From: Mesostigma viride
Taxonomy: Eukaryota > Streptophyta > Mesostigmatophyceae > Mesostigmatales > Mesostigmataceae
Assembly: GCA_009746045.1 (NCBI GenBank)
Contig: RPFO01000175.1
Span: forward strand, 3,667,231 to 3,727,230
Length of the DNA: 60,000 nucleotides
Direction: 5' to 3'
The stretch's first letter is position 1, and each line of letters opens with the position of its first letter. The notes under the pieces were generated by a model. The model was not told where the DNA came from. It made no database searches and saw only the letters and a program-made list of their open reading frames with translations. Positions 1 through 9,578 of the stretch are shown piece by piece. Both the position numbers and the translations under genes were made by a program.

Positions 1-715
1 GCTGCCTATGCAGCTGCAACATGATGCCACAGAACTGGATGGGGGTTGTGCTCAATTCCACCTGTTTGCCAATCTCATATGATTCCTGGACCTGCTGAAT
101 AAATGTTTCCACCTCAGCTCTAGGCCCACAAATGAGTTGGTCATCTCCATGCCACACAAAGAGCAGCAGTCCAGAGGGGGTGGGTACAACAAAAAAGCAT
201 GGGTCCAGGTCATCATACGTGGCCTTGAGCTTTTTGAATACTTCCTCTGCTGAGTCTCTGAAAATTTTTGGGGCACTGACAAGCCCTTCCACCCCAATGT
301 TGATGATAAGGTGGGGCTCATCAATGTAAGGTTTCCACACAGCTGGGGTGTCTACCACGTACACCTTCCCTTTCCACACAGATTCAGCCTTTTCTGGGTC
401 CCCCCTGAGGAAGGCCCTTTTAATATCAGTGGCTTTGCAGACATAGTCTTGGCCTGCATTGAGGTTGTGGAGGAATAGGGAGAGCATGATCCTGAGTGAG
501 GTTTGTTGCAGCCCAGGTGTGTAGGTTTCCCCTTTTGGCAGTGTGGAGGTCCCCTTTAATTCTGTGACACATGGTCTGGCATGGAAGATTGGGGAGCCCA
601 CTTTTTGTGGTTTTTGTTTGAGAACAAATTTTAATCTGAGCTTTTTGGCTCCCTCTGGCACGTCCCATGAAGGGGTGACAGGAGGTTTGTATTGAGGGTT
701 TTGGGGTTGGGCAGG
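1..715 (-). CDS. Copia-type reverse transcriptase, N-terminal part (frame broken from upstream Pol)
   Basis: A third minus-strand frame is open from about 715 to the window edge. It starts around the segment SWDVPEGAKKLRLKF and continues to GIMLQLHRQ. It contains ATDIKRAFLRG, the counterpart of the Copia RT motif DVKNAFLHG, then VSAPKIFRDSAEEVF and the catalytic region WHGDDQLICG, where the usual YVDD reads HGDD. This is the DNA-synthesis enzyme of the element, incomplete here because it runs off the left edge. It overlaps the end of the integrase frame at 631-715, so Pol needs a frameshift there, either programmed or mutational. A C- and A-rich run near 700-716 is a possible slip site. Assignment to Copia RT is fairly sure; activity is unknown. 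Confidence 0.75.
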
Positions 716-2743
716 ACCCATTCCTGCCTGGCTTGGTGGACAATGGCCATCAGCCACTTGGTAAACCCTTTTTGTGTTTTGCATTCTTGTATGACGTGGG
801 AGATTTGGTGGGGTGAGTGCATGGCTATGTCCCACTTACCCAGCCCAAAGGCTGAGGGATGGAGGAACTGGCTGTGCACTAACTTGTCCAAATCAGGGAT
901 CTCCCCTGGTGCATACTGAGTGTTGACTGCCTTGATGACAGCATCCATACCAGGGACAATACTGGAGAGAGGGATTTTAAAGTGGTCCAGAGGAACTGCA
1001 CCCACCCCTGTGACACTGAGCTCATTAGCTGAGATAAGCACCCCAGGATAGGATACAAAAGGTTCCCCCAACAAGGTGTTACCAGAGTACCCCTCCACCA
1101 CCTGGAAGGGTGTCTGAATACCAAGTATAGGGAGCATCACTTGTCCCACTACATCCAGTGAGCTTTGGCCTGAGAAATCCTGCACCCGTGCCCAAAATGA
1201 AGGTGCAATCTCAAGACCAGGGATGGCTTGTGCACTGATCACACTGACCTGTGCCTGAGTGTCTATTGCCAGGGTCCAGGGGTCCTGACTAGTGCACACA
1301 GCTGAGACTTTTGCCAACCCTTCGGCCACAGCAGCTTGTTGCTTATGTGACCTGTGTAGTGCTTGCAAGGCGACTGCCAATCTTGACCTCAGAGCGGGAG
1401 GGTTGGCAGACAATTTGGTGCCTTGGGGCTGAGCTAATGCTTCCAACCCAGCTACCTCGTGCCTGGTTAAGCGATCCCCAGGTTGTGAAGTGGGCCTGGC
1501 TTCACTGAGGGTGGAAGGGTTCACAGAGGGTGCTGTGGTGCTGTCAACAGCAGTAATTGGTGGCTCAGGGCTACTGCTGGGCATGCTGGAGTTGCCAGAT
1601 AGAAGTAGTGAGTCCATGCTTAAAGACTCTTCCCCAGGCACGTCTGCCATGGGAGAATAATACTTCTTAATTCTATGACAGCTCACCCTGTGACGCTTCC
1701 CATTGATATTGTGCTTGACCTCCACGGTCTTGCTGTTTTTGGTAAATCCACGGATGGTAACTGGACCTAGCCAAGTTCCAACCTTACCAAAGCTGTTTTC
1801 CTTGTAATAGAGAACTTGATCACCTTTTTGGAATACTGGCCTGGGATGGGTTTTATCTTTTTCTGCCAGTTTTGCTGAGGTTTGTGCACGTGCAGTGTTG
1901 TACAGTGCTATCACCTCTGGGGGATAGACACCTGCCTGCAGGCCTGCTGGGATTACTTCACCCCACTTGGCATGCAAGACAGGTCTCATGTTTAGGGTTG
2001 TGCACATTTCATGACACCAGAGTGCCCTGTCACAATAGACCCCTGAAGTAGCATCCTTGGAAGGATTTTTGGCTAGTAGGGTTTTGACAGATCTGATGGT
2101 TCTTTCAATGACCCCCTGACCCTCATGATCTTCCAGCCCAGCAATCTCTATTGCTTCACACCCTTCCAGGTCAGTCAGACAAGAAAATTGTTGATCAAGC
2201 AAAATTCTGTCAACTGGGTAGAATCTGGGTAAAGCAATCATGAGTGCAACACGTAGCTGCCCTGCAGACATGCCAGGTAGGGGTTCCATTACTGTGAACC
2301 TGGACCATGAATCTTTTAGGATCAGGTAGGGTTGGACATCTTTGTTGATGTGCATCACATCCCCCACTATCATGCCCCTAGTGGTGGAAGGAGTTGCAGT
2401 ATGCCATTTTTGAGGTTTGGGGCTATTGAACTGACATTCTTGACAGTGTTGTCTAGCCAGTTTTACTGCATTCCTGAGTTGTTTTCCCATGCTACTACCC
2501 CCCAGCCGTCTGGCCAGTTCCTCAGCCACTGTTTCATGACCCATGGCTAGGTGCAGCTGATGAGCAAGCTCCTTGATATCTATGGAGTTGTCAACAGTAG
2601 GGGTTAGTGCTTTTATGTAAGGTTCCAGGACAGGGTGTTGGGAGGACAGTAAGGTTGCTGCCTCAAAATCAATTATGCCCTGGCTGCCATCCCCAATGGT
2701 AATGAGATCATCATCCTCAGAGTACTTAGCAAGGTGAGAGAAC

Positions 2744-3250
<507 letters not shown>

Positions 3251-3260
3251 TGTATTGATG

Positions 3261-3549
3261 GAGAGGACAGTATCTTTGCTGCCTCAAAACCCACCATGGT
3301 TCGGTAACATTTTCGTTTGTTTGCTTGTAATGAGAGGACAGTAGCTGTGCTGCCTCAACACCAACCATGGTTTGTTAACCATTTCGTTTGTTTGTTTGTA
3401 GTGAGAGGACAGTAGCCGTGCCGCCTCAACACCAACCATGGCTTGGTAACCGTTTCGTTTGTTTGTTTGTAGTGAGAGGACAGCATCTGTCTGTGCTGCC
3501 TCAACACCAACCATGGTTTGGTAACAGTTTTGTTTGTTTGTTTGTTTTC
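3261..3549. repeat. 71-bp tandem repeat, four units
   Basis: Units begin with GAGAGGACAG at 3261, 3332, 3403 and 3474, a constant 71-bp period. Each carries CTCAACACCAACCATGG and ends in a TTTGTTTG-rich stretch. The array sits in the leader or early Gag of the Copia element. Because 71 is not a multiple of three, the reading frame rotates between units, which argues against a coding role. Confidence 0.9.
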
Positions 3550-4112
3550 TGTTAGTGTTTCTTGTTATTGCCTCCCGGTGCTGCTTGAGCGTTAGCACCA
3601 GCCAGGTCTTTACCCGCAAGTACATGCGTTTGGTAATGGCTTCTGCCACTACTGCATGCGTTATTGATTATGTGCGGCGGCTGGGCAAGCTCCATGTCTA
3701 GGGAGTTGACAGCAGTGGGTTTGATTAAGGGCCCTCAGCCCTGACATAGAGAGGATCAACAGTCTCCCTAGAGGGTAGAGGCTGTGCTGCCAAGAAAGCA
3801 ACAATACCCTTACACTCATCCCAAATAAAATGGGGAGATCTGCGTTCAAAAGACATGACATTCATTCAGATAACTCACGTTGGGGTGGACGGTGATACTT
3901 GTCTCGTTTGCATATGCCGTCCAGCCCAGGCCGCCCACCGCCGGCGATGGGGATAGGCCAGGAGTGCTTTTATCACATAACAGCTGGAGCGTTTCTATGC
4001 TCCTCATGCTGCAGCGATAGCTTTCTGTTTGGTTATGATATGTTGAAAAGATAGCCACCGCTCTTGAGCATTATATCAGAGCATGCATGAGGAAAGAAAG
4101 CAACGGACTTGC
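3550..4112. other. Copia leader/Gag region without a recognisable gene
   Basis: Short minus-strand frames occur here (for example 3846-4058 and 3661-3861), including a segment IWDECKGIVAFLAAQ, but none is long or continuous. This may be a decayed N-terminal Gag. I see no motif that proves it. Confidence 0.4.
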
Positions 4113-4658
4113 TTACGCTGGAAGCCCCAGGGGCCGGCGCGGGGCCGGTGCCTCCTGGGGGTTGTTTTCCTGCCGCATTGCCGCTGCCATGGCTGCTCCA
4201 GCAGTGGGTGCTGCTGTCGCAGCCGCCGGGGAAGAGGGTTGGTCGGTGCCCCGTAGGGGAACCGGCTCCGCCACCGGCTGGCGCACAGGGGAGGGGGGTT
4301 GTTCGGACTGCCTCGCGGCAGCCGGACCCTCCACCTGGCTGGTATTGTCATGGTTGTTCTTTTGTTTTCTTTTTCTTTTTCCTTGTCTTCTTTTTGTTTT
4401 GTTGTTATTGCATGCAGGCGCACCGACATCAGCCGGTGCCCTGTTGTCTGGCGGACGACGCTGATCATCATCGTCGTCCCCAAGATATAGTTTCTTTTCT
4501 TTTCTTTTTTTTTTTTTTTCCAGTGCCGGTTTGAACCATTGTTGAGTTTGATGTTGCTGAAGAGCGTTTATAAAATTCAAGTTAGTAAATGGGAATGACC
4601 GACTAGGTACAATGCTTGAGAACACGGTGTGCTGAGAGCAATGAATTGCTTGGTTCAT
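4113..4658 (-). CDS. Unrecognised charged low-complexity ORF, possible Gag N-terminus of the Copia element
   Basis: A 181-residue frame starts at ATG 4658 (MNQAIHCSQH) and is the first long frame after the candidate 5' LTR. It has a Lys/Glu-rich block (EKKKKRKEKK), an Asp run, a second basic block (KTKRRQGKRKRKQKNN) and a Pro/Ala-rich C-terminus. No conserved domain is visible. Its position suggests Gag or a leader protein, but the composition alone could arise by chance in this A- and G-rich stretch. Low confidence. Confidence 0.3.
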   Translation of the reverse strand: MNQAIHCSQHTVFSSIVPSRSFPFTNLNFINALQQHQTQQWFKPALEKKKKRKEKKLYLGDDDDDQRRPPDNRAPADVGAPACNNNKTKRRQGKRKRKQKNNHDNTSQVEGPAAARQSEQPPSPVRQPVAEPVPLRGTDQPSSPAAATAAPTAGAAMAAAMRQENNPQEAPAPRRPLGLPA

Positions 4659-4710
4659 TAGAAAATAGGTTTACCCTTTATCAACGCTCCTCTCACTGGC
4701 TGCGCCGCCA

Positions 4711-5066
4711 GTGACCGTTGGGTGCAGACCGTTGGCCCGAGGCCGCACGATGACAGGTCGCAGTCTAGTCACTGCATCGTGTGATCACAGATCAATGCAC
4801 GCTGCAGTACGGTCCCTATCTAGGATACTCTAGTACATTCCAATGACAGGACACTACGTATACTGGGTACTGACATCTGTCACGTACCCCAGTACCGAAA
4901 GTACCTATCTAGGGAAACGTATGCGACTCGACTAGCATTCCTATCTGCATAGCCCACGTGGTATTTATATTCACATACCCACGTAGGTTTACAAGGCTTA
5001 TTCATACGTTGTATTCACAATGCCTTTGAGACTTAGTCTACAGCAAAGCATGGAGACTAACTAGCA
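4711..5066 (-). repeat. Candidate 5' LTR of the Copia element
   Basis: The segment is bounded by TG and CA on the plus strand (TGACCGTTGG at 4711, CTAGCA ending at 5066) and lies exactly between the first Copia frame and the broken Gypsy frame. Immediately left of it is a hairpin TCACTGGC/GCCAGTGA. No second copy is in the window, so the limits are tentative. Confidence 0.35.
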
Positions 5067-5803
5067 CGGCGTTGGAAAGGTCTTTCCAAACTGCATCCAC
5101 TTAGCATATTGGTTGCCCAAAATGCTAACTTGGCCAGGTCCTCAGTTTTAGTGAAAGCCTTGATCACATCTAGCAGGGCAATACTCATAGGATTGGGCAA
5201 GACTAGCTGTTTGTCTGGCCCTAAGGGCTGCAGGTGCAGCACCTCATCCTCCTGCAGGTGACTAGTGACTAGATGCTTGGATGACAGAACATCAGCCACA
5301 GGCGTACGTGACTTCCCTTTGATCTCAGCTGCCAATCCCCTGGACTTGGACAGCATTCCTGGCTCCAGTATCCATTTCCTGGTGGGCCTCCCCCTCCCCC
5401 TCTTGTGATTCTCTACTCTTGGCTGCATTGTGGGAGTGGGCTGGCTACCAACAGAACCCCCCCTAGGACTGCCTTGCAGTGACTGGCCACCCACCTGGAC
5501 GCCTGTCAACCCAGGGACAGAGCCCTGGTCAATGAGCATCTCGTGGCTAGAACTAGCCTCTACAGGGGGTGGACGCAGCTGGGAGGTTTGCTGACTAGCT
5601 GCCTGTGCTCTAGTGACAGCACCACACTCTACCACTGAAACCATGGCAGCACAAATATCCAAATCCTCGTGAAATGTTCCCATCAGATCCCTTCTCCTAG
5701 AGAGGGCATCTGGCACCACATTCTGTGAGCCTGGGACATACTGCACAGAGAAAGGATAGAATCCACCTAGGTACTCCATCCACCCTGCCATCCTCTTACT
5801 CAT
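5057..5803 (-). CDS. Gypsy Pol: end of RNase H plus linker with AT-hook
   Basis: The frame starts MSKRMAGWMEYLGG and contains FSVQYVPGSQNVVPDALSRR, the last RNase H motif with its conserved Asp. A disordered linker follows, rich in Gln, Ser and Pro, with HKRGRGRPTRK, a good match to an AT-hook (core GRGRP) that binds the minor groove of AT-rich DNA. The normal successor, the integrase zinc domain, is not reached. The frame stops at the junction with the Copia element. The part upstream (5804-6008) continues RNase H in other frames, including SSAERNYPVHEQELL. Confidence 0.75.
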   Translation of the reverse strand: MSKRMAGWMEYLGGFYPFSVQYVPGSQNVVPDALSRRRDLMGTFHEDLDICAAMVSVVECGAVTRAQAASQQTSQLRPPPVEASSSHEMLIDQGSVPGLTGVQVGGQSLQGSPRGGSVGSQPTPTMQPRVENHKRGRGRPTRKWILEPGMLSKSRGLAAEIKGKSRTPVADVLSSKHLVTSHLQEDEVLHLQPLGPDKQLVLPNPMSIALLDVIKAFTKTEDLAKLAFWATNMLSGCSLERPFQRRAS

Positions 5804-6008
5804 CCTACTCTGCGCGCTCTAGCACATGCACCAAGGGCCTATGGTCAGTCATCAGTGTGATGGACTCTTGTCCTAGCCCATCTGTGGCACTGCTAGCAAC
5901 AGAAAACTGAGCCCCCTTCAACAGATGCTCCCGTTGTGACAGGCCACCACTAAGCCCAGCAACTCCTGCTCGTGCACAGGGTAGTTGCGTTCAGCTGAGC
6001 TCATGGTT

Positions 6009-6674
6009 TTAGACATGTACTCTACTGGCTGTGGCCCATACCCATGGTCTTGCATCAGCACAGCACCTATGGCAGGCATCTGACCTAACCTGATAAGGTA
6101 GATCAGGATTGGGGCCCACTAGCACAGGGGTGGAGGTGAGCTTCTGCTTCAACAGGTCAAAGGCCTGCTGGCACCTATCTGTCCACTCTAACTGAACATC
6201 CTTCTTGATCAAATCAAGCAAGGGGGTGGAGATGGCAGCCATGTCAGGGATAAAACGCCTGTACCACCCATGCACCATGCCCAGGAAGGACTTGACATCA
6301 TGTGCAGACTGCAACACAGGCCACTCAAGGATGGCAGCAATCTTAGCATTGTCAGGTGTCATACCCAAGGAGCTCAACTTGTACCCCAGGAAACCCACTT
6401 CATGCCCCCACTCCACCTTAGACCTCTTGACGGACAAGTGATACTGCTGGATGACCTTCAGGACCTCCTCCACGTTCTCCAGATGCTCCTTGAAAGTCCT
6501 TGAGTGCACCAGAATGTCGTCCATGTAGGCCACCACGCAGGTCCTGAACACAGGTCTTGCAGGATCACACAAATGGGCAATGTCCTTGAACCTGGGATTC
6601 CTGAGATCAGGGGAGATTTGAGGCAGTGAGTTCCCTGTCAGATGGCCAAAGATAGCATTCACAAACATCTGCAT
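6009..6674 (-). CDS. Gypsy RT C-terminal half with YMDD and RNase H start
   Basis: [19 protein letters not shown] carries the YxDD catalytic pair. It is followed by [13 protein letters not shown] and [17 protein letters not shown] of the connection domain, then PYQVRSDA, the first RNase H Asp. A frameshift just after this Asp turns the rest ([11 protein letters not shown]) into noise; the RNase H continues in another frame as [20 protein letters not shown]. About 100 bases between this frame and the N-terminal half (6675-6777) still encode [18 protein letters not shown] in a third frame, so RT was once continuous. Confidence 0.85.
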   Translation of the reverse strand: MQMFVNAIFGHLTGNSLPQISPDLRNPRFKDIAHLCDPARPVFRTCVVAYMDDILVHSRTFKEHLENVEEVLKVIQQYHLSVKRSKVEWGHEVGFLGYKLSSLGMTPDNAKIAAILEWPVLQSAHDVKSFLGMVHGWYRRFIPDMAAISTPLLDLIKKDVQLEWTDRCQQAFDLLKQKLTSTPVLVGPNPDLPYQVRSDACHRCCADARPWVWATASRVHV

Positions 6675-6777
6675 GGTATAGCTGGGCTGTTAGAGGCCCC
6701 CATTGGCATCACAGTCCACTGAAACTGACCCCATGGTGTGGAGAATGCAGTTTTGGGAATATCTTCAGTGGCTATCC

Positions 6778-7290
6778 TCAGTGATCTGCCATGCAGAAGG
6801 CGTGCCTGAGGTCAAACTTGGTGAAGTAAGACGCCCCAGCTGTCCTCTCTAGCAGTTCATCAATCCTTGGCAGTGGGTACTTGGACTTCACAGTGACCTT
6901 GTTCAGGCCCCTCAAGTCAATACACAACCGCCATCCACCATCATGCTTGGGAACAAGCAAACACCCAGAACTGAAGGGACTAATGGCAGGAAGAATGAGT
7001 CCAGCTTCCAACAACCCTGTCAGAATCACCTTCAGCTCCGCCATCCATTCTGGCCCCATCCTGTACATGGGAACAAAAGGGGGCCTGGCACCATCCATAA
7101 GCTTGATGACGTGGGTGATTGGCCCGTCAGGAGGGTACTGTGGCATCTTGTCTTCAAAAATGGCAGCAAACCTGTCCAGAAGGGCATCATGCAGCCTCTG
7201 CTCCTCCTCCGTGACAGCTGGTACTGGGTTCACAGCATTCACCATGTGGCCATGAGTCTCAGCAGAGGGTGAGTTGGGGACCAGATGCAA
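6778..7290 (-). CDS. Gypsy RT N-terminal half
   Basis: The frame includes [36 protein letters not shown], the palm motif [20 protein letters not shown] and [12 protein letters not shown] with the first catalytic Asp. It ends by frameshift before the YMDD part. Only three bases separate it from the protease frame upstream, and both belonged to one Pol. This is the polymerase that copies the element's RNA; it is inactive here because it is broken. Confidence 0.88.
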   Translation of the reverse strand: MHLVPNSPSAETHGHMVNAVNPVPAVTEEEQRLHDALLDRFAAIFEDKMPQYPPDGPITHVIKLMDGARPPFVPMYRMGPEWMAELKVILTGLLEAGLILPAISPFSSGCLLVPKHDGGWRLCIDLRGLNKVTVKSKYPLPRIDELLERTAGASYFTKFDLRHAFCMADH

Positions 7291-7293
7291 GAA

Positions 7294-7917
7294 TTAGAAG
7301 ATGTGGTCCACTGGGTAAGTAGCCGGATAAGACAGCCCTGGTGTGCTTGGCAGACCATACATGCTTATATTCCTTATAAGTAATGCAGCACGTTTCTCCT
7401 CCAGTGAGGGCACCTTGACGTCTTCCTTGGCACCTGCAAACCCTCTCCCATCATTGACAGCCTCATTGGTAGAACAGCACTCTGTGACTGGTCTTTCTCC
7501 CCCCTTAACCACGGTGGTGGCGTCCCATACTGACCCATCCTGAAACTGCACCACCTTCTCAGACCACAAGATGGCAGGATTAGCATACTCCAACCATGGC
7601 ATCCCCAGAATCACATCAGCAGCAGTGAGTGGAATGACGTCTGCTGTGACTGACAAGGTTTGAAGTGGGCACACTTGGAAAAGCAGTTGCACGTAGCCAG
7701 GTGAGTTACTTTGCCTACCATCAGAATATTGGACCTTGACAGGTACAGGGTGAGGAAGCACTGGCAAGTGCAGCTCCTGCACCAGGGAAGTAGAAATGTA
7801 GTTGCTCCCTGCACCAGAGTCAATCATGAAGAGACATAAAGGCTGAGCCAAAGGGACTGGCACGTTCAGCAGCCTAGCTTGAAACTTCAAGAGCTGACTG
7901 GGAATAGGAGGGCCCAA
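7294..7917 (-). CDS. Gypsy retropepsin
   Basis: LCLFMIDSGAGSNYISTSL shows the catalytic D-S-G-A of an aspartic protease. VQYSDGRQSNSPGYVQL and ADVILGMPWLEYANP give the strand and the hydrophobic-G-x-x-W pattern typical of Gypsy proteases. It would cut the Gag-Pol polyprotein. The C-terminal 80 residues are a spacer before RT. It ends at TTYPVDHIF-like residues before a stop directly ahead of the RT frame. Confidence 0.88.
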   Translation of the reverse strand: MGPPIPSQLLKFQARLLNVPVPLAQPLCLFMIDSGAGSNYISTSLVQELHLPVLPHPVPVKVQYSDGRQSNSPGYVQLLFQVCPLQTLSVTADVIPLTAADVILGMPWLEYANPAILWSEKVVQFQDGSVWDATTVVKGGERPVTECCSTNEAVNDGRGFAGAKEDVKVPSLEEKRAALLIRNISMYGLPSTPGLSYPATYPVDHIF

Positions 7918-8134
7918 TGAGGTGCATGGCAGAATCAGAGGCAGACAGGTTGTTCACAGGACGGACATGCACAGCAGGCAAACCAGTTAACTCCACCGCT
8001 GGACATAGTCCTGGCCGGGCTCCACTAGTTTTTTGGCAGCTCAGGGGGGTGATCTGAAGACGAGCCTCCCACTGGAAGCTGCACCTGCTGCTCCCCTAGG
8101 TTGTCCTCCTCCCCTTCTCCCTCCTCCTCCTCCC

Positions 8135-8866
8135 CTAGAAGATGCCACAGGGCGTTGACCCGATCCTACTACGCCTGTCTTGTCTGCTGAAACCCTTGGG
8201 CTGGAATGGTCCCCTGCCCGAAGCCTGGAAGTTGGGTCTGAACCCAGGCTGCGTCCGGTGGTCACTCTGGTTCACCCCAGGAGGGAAGATGGATGGTCTG
8301 GTAAAGGGAAGCACCCCTTGGGGACCCTTGGTGTCGACAGGGAACTGGTCTCTCTTGGGGCAATCCCTTGCAAAGTGCCCTAATTGGCCACATGTGAAGC
8401 AGGCCCCCTTGGACTGCTCCAGGGCATTGAGCTCCTCCAACACAGAGTTCAACTGGTTCAGAGGCTTCTTGACAGAGGATGCTGGAGGACCTGCAGGGGG
8501 CTCCCACTTGAGGGAAAAATCAGGTACACGACACAGCGTGAGAGCATATGACAGCACGGTGTCCCATTTCCACTCGACGTACAGTAGTCGTGGGGGGAGA
8601 TTCAAGTGCTTGTCAATATCCACCCTGACTTGAGGAGAGAGCCCGTGGAGAAACCTGTGCAGAGCTTCAGCATCAGAGCACTGAGGGATCTTGGCCCTGA
8701 GGTTGGTAAACGTCTCCACGTATTGTGGTTGTCGCGTCTGCGTACCACAATCTCCGGCGCCACCATGGCGGTTGGCCATGCTCAGCTTTGGTAAAACCCA
8801 AATGAGCTGAGCTGACGTGCCTGCCTTAACTGCATGCCCGGTGGGGTGGGCGAGGACCTGTCCCAT
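8135..8866 (-). CDS. Gypsy Gag, C-terminal part with CCHC knuckle
   Basis: YVETFTNLRAKIPQCSDAE and RFLHGLSPQVRVDIDKHL match the end of a retrotransposon Gag (capsid) domain. ACFTCGQLGHFARDCPKR is a C-x2-C-x4-H-x4-C nucleocapsid knuckle. The N-terminal capsid half is missing: the frame opens just 10 bp from the LTR edge of the next element, and the first 30 residues look like non-Gag sequence. Between Gag and protease (7918-8134) short frames continue with a Gly-rich stretch. Downstream Pol frames belong to the same element. Confidence 0.82.
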   Translation of the reverse strand: MGQVLAHPTGHAVKAGTSAQLIWVLPKLSMANRHGGAGDCGTQTRQPQYVETFTNLRAKIPQCSDAEALHRFLHGLSPQVRVDIDKHLNLPPRLLYVEWKWDTVLSYALTLCRVPDFSLKWEPPAGPPASSVKKPLNQLNSVLEELNALEQSKGACFTCGQLGHFARDCPKRDQFPVDTKGPQGVLPFTRPSIFPPGVNQSDHRTQPGFRPNFQASGRGPFQPKGFSRQDRRSRIGSTPCGIF

Positions 8867-8875
8867 GATTAACGC

Positions 8876-9578
8876 AAGGAGGGTTCTCAGCCGAGGACAA
8901 GGAACTGTCCCTCGTGCCTGATGACCACCTTAATGCTTTTGCCTCCCCTGCTATAGAACAATGTTTTCACAACACACACTTTGCACAGTCTGATGATGAA
9001 GCCGCACATGCGGAATTTATTGAGAAAGTTAATACAATTACAACACGTTGATAGTCTCAATATCGATGCACTCCATGCTCACGAGCCCGCAGTTAGGCAG
9101 CGCTCCATGACATGCTACCGGCCTTGCTCCCAAGGAAAGGGAGAAACACGAAGGCCACTAACGAGAGACTCGAAGAGACTATACACGCTACGTGAGAGAA
9201 CTCTTCGACTATGAACCAAACCATTCGTCATGCCACACGCATGACACACGCCACACTTGTCAGTCCAGCCAGGAATGCCAAAACTATCTTGCTGCCTGAA
9301 CCATGCAAACAGAAACCGCATTCCAGTTGCCGTCCTGGCTTACTACCACACATGCCAACAAAAACAGGAAGGCATCCCGACAAATCTAAATTGCTACCCT
9401 GTTGCCGATCTCATCTCCTAGAGGCTCCGGCATTTCTGTCCCTGGGAATGTCCGGCATTTAGACACGACCACCAAGGTCGAAGCATAATATCCTTCAAAC
9501 AATCTGCACGCTCACACCTTGCGTGTGAGTGGCCCAGCAAACATTGCTTCTAATCTTTCCTTTCTAGAAGAAATCCCT
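8876..9578 (-). repeat. 3' LTR of the methyltransferase element
   Basis: It is nearly identical to 15030-15725. It differs by single bases near 8887, 8962 and 9200, a 5-base insertion near 8935 and a 2-base insertion near 9181. The last five codons of Pol, including its stop at 9564-9566, lie inside it. Confidence 0.93.

Larger units (their letters stand above)
5057..8876 (-). mobile_element. Degenerate Ty3/Gypsy retrotransposon, integrase and LTRs missing
   Basis: In minus-strand order it shows Gag with a knuckle (8866-8135), protease (7917-7294), RT (7290-6009), RNase H and a long linker with an AT-hook (to 5057). Frameshifts break RT and RNase H. Integrase and the 3' LTR are absent because the frame ends where the Copia LTR begins. 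On the other side Gag begins 10 bp from the LTR of the methyltransferase element, so the 5' end is also cut. Confidence 0.85.

Noticed and set aside
3261-3549. CRISPR-like array
   Set aside because: The 71-bp units are contiguous, without unique spacers, and lie in a eukaryotic retroelement leader.
9211-9462. Duplicate 83-codon plus-strand ORF also at 15358-15609
   Set aside because: The repetition is due to the two LTRs; the reading has no Gag or Pol feature and is antisense to the element.
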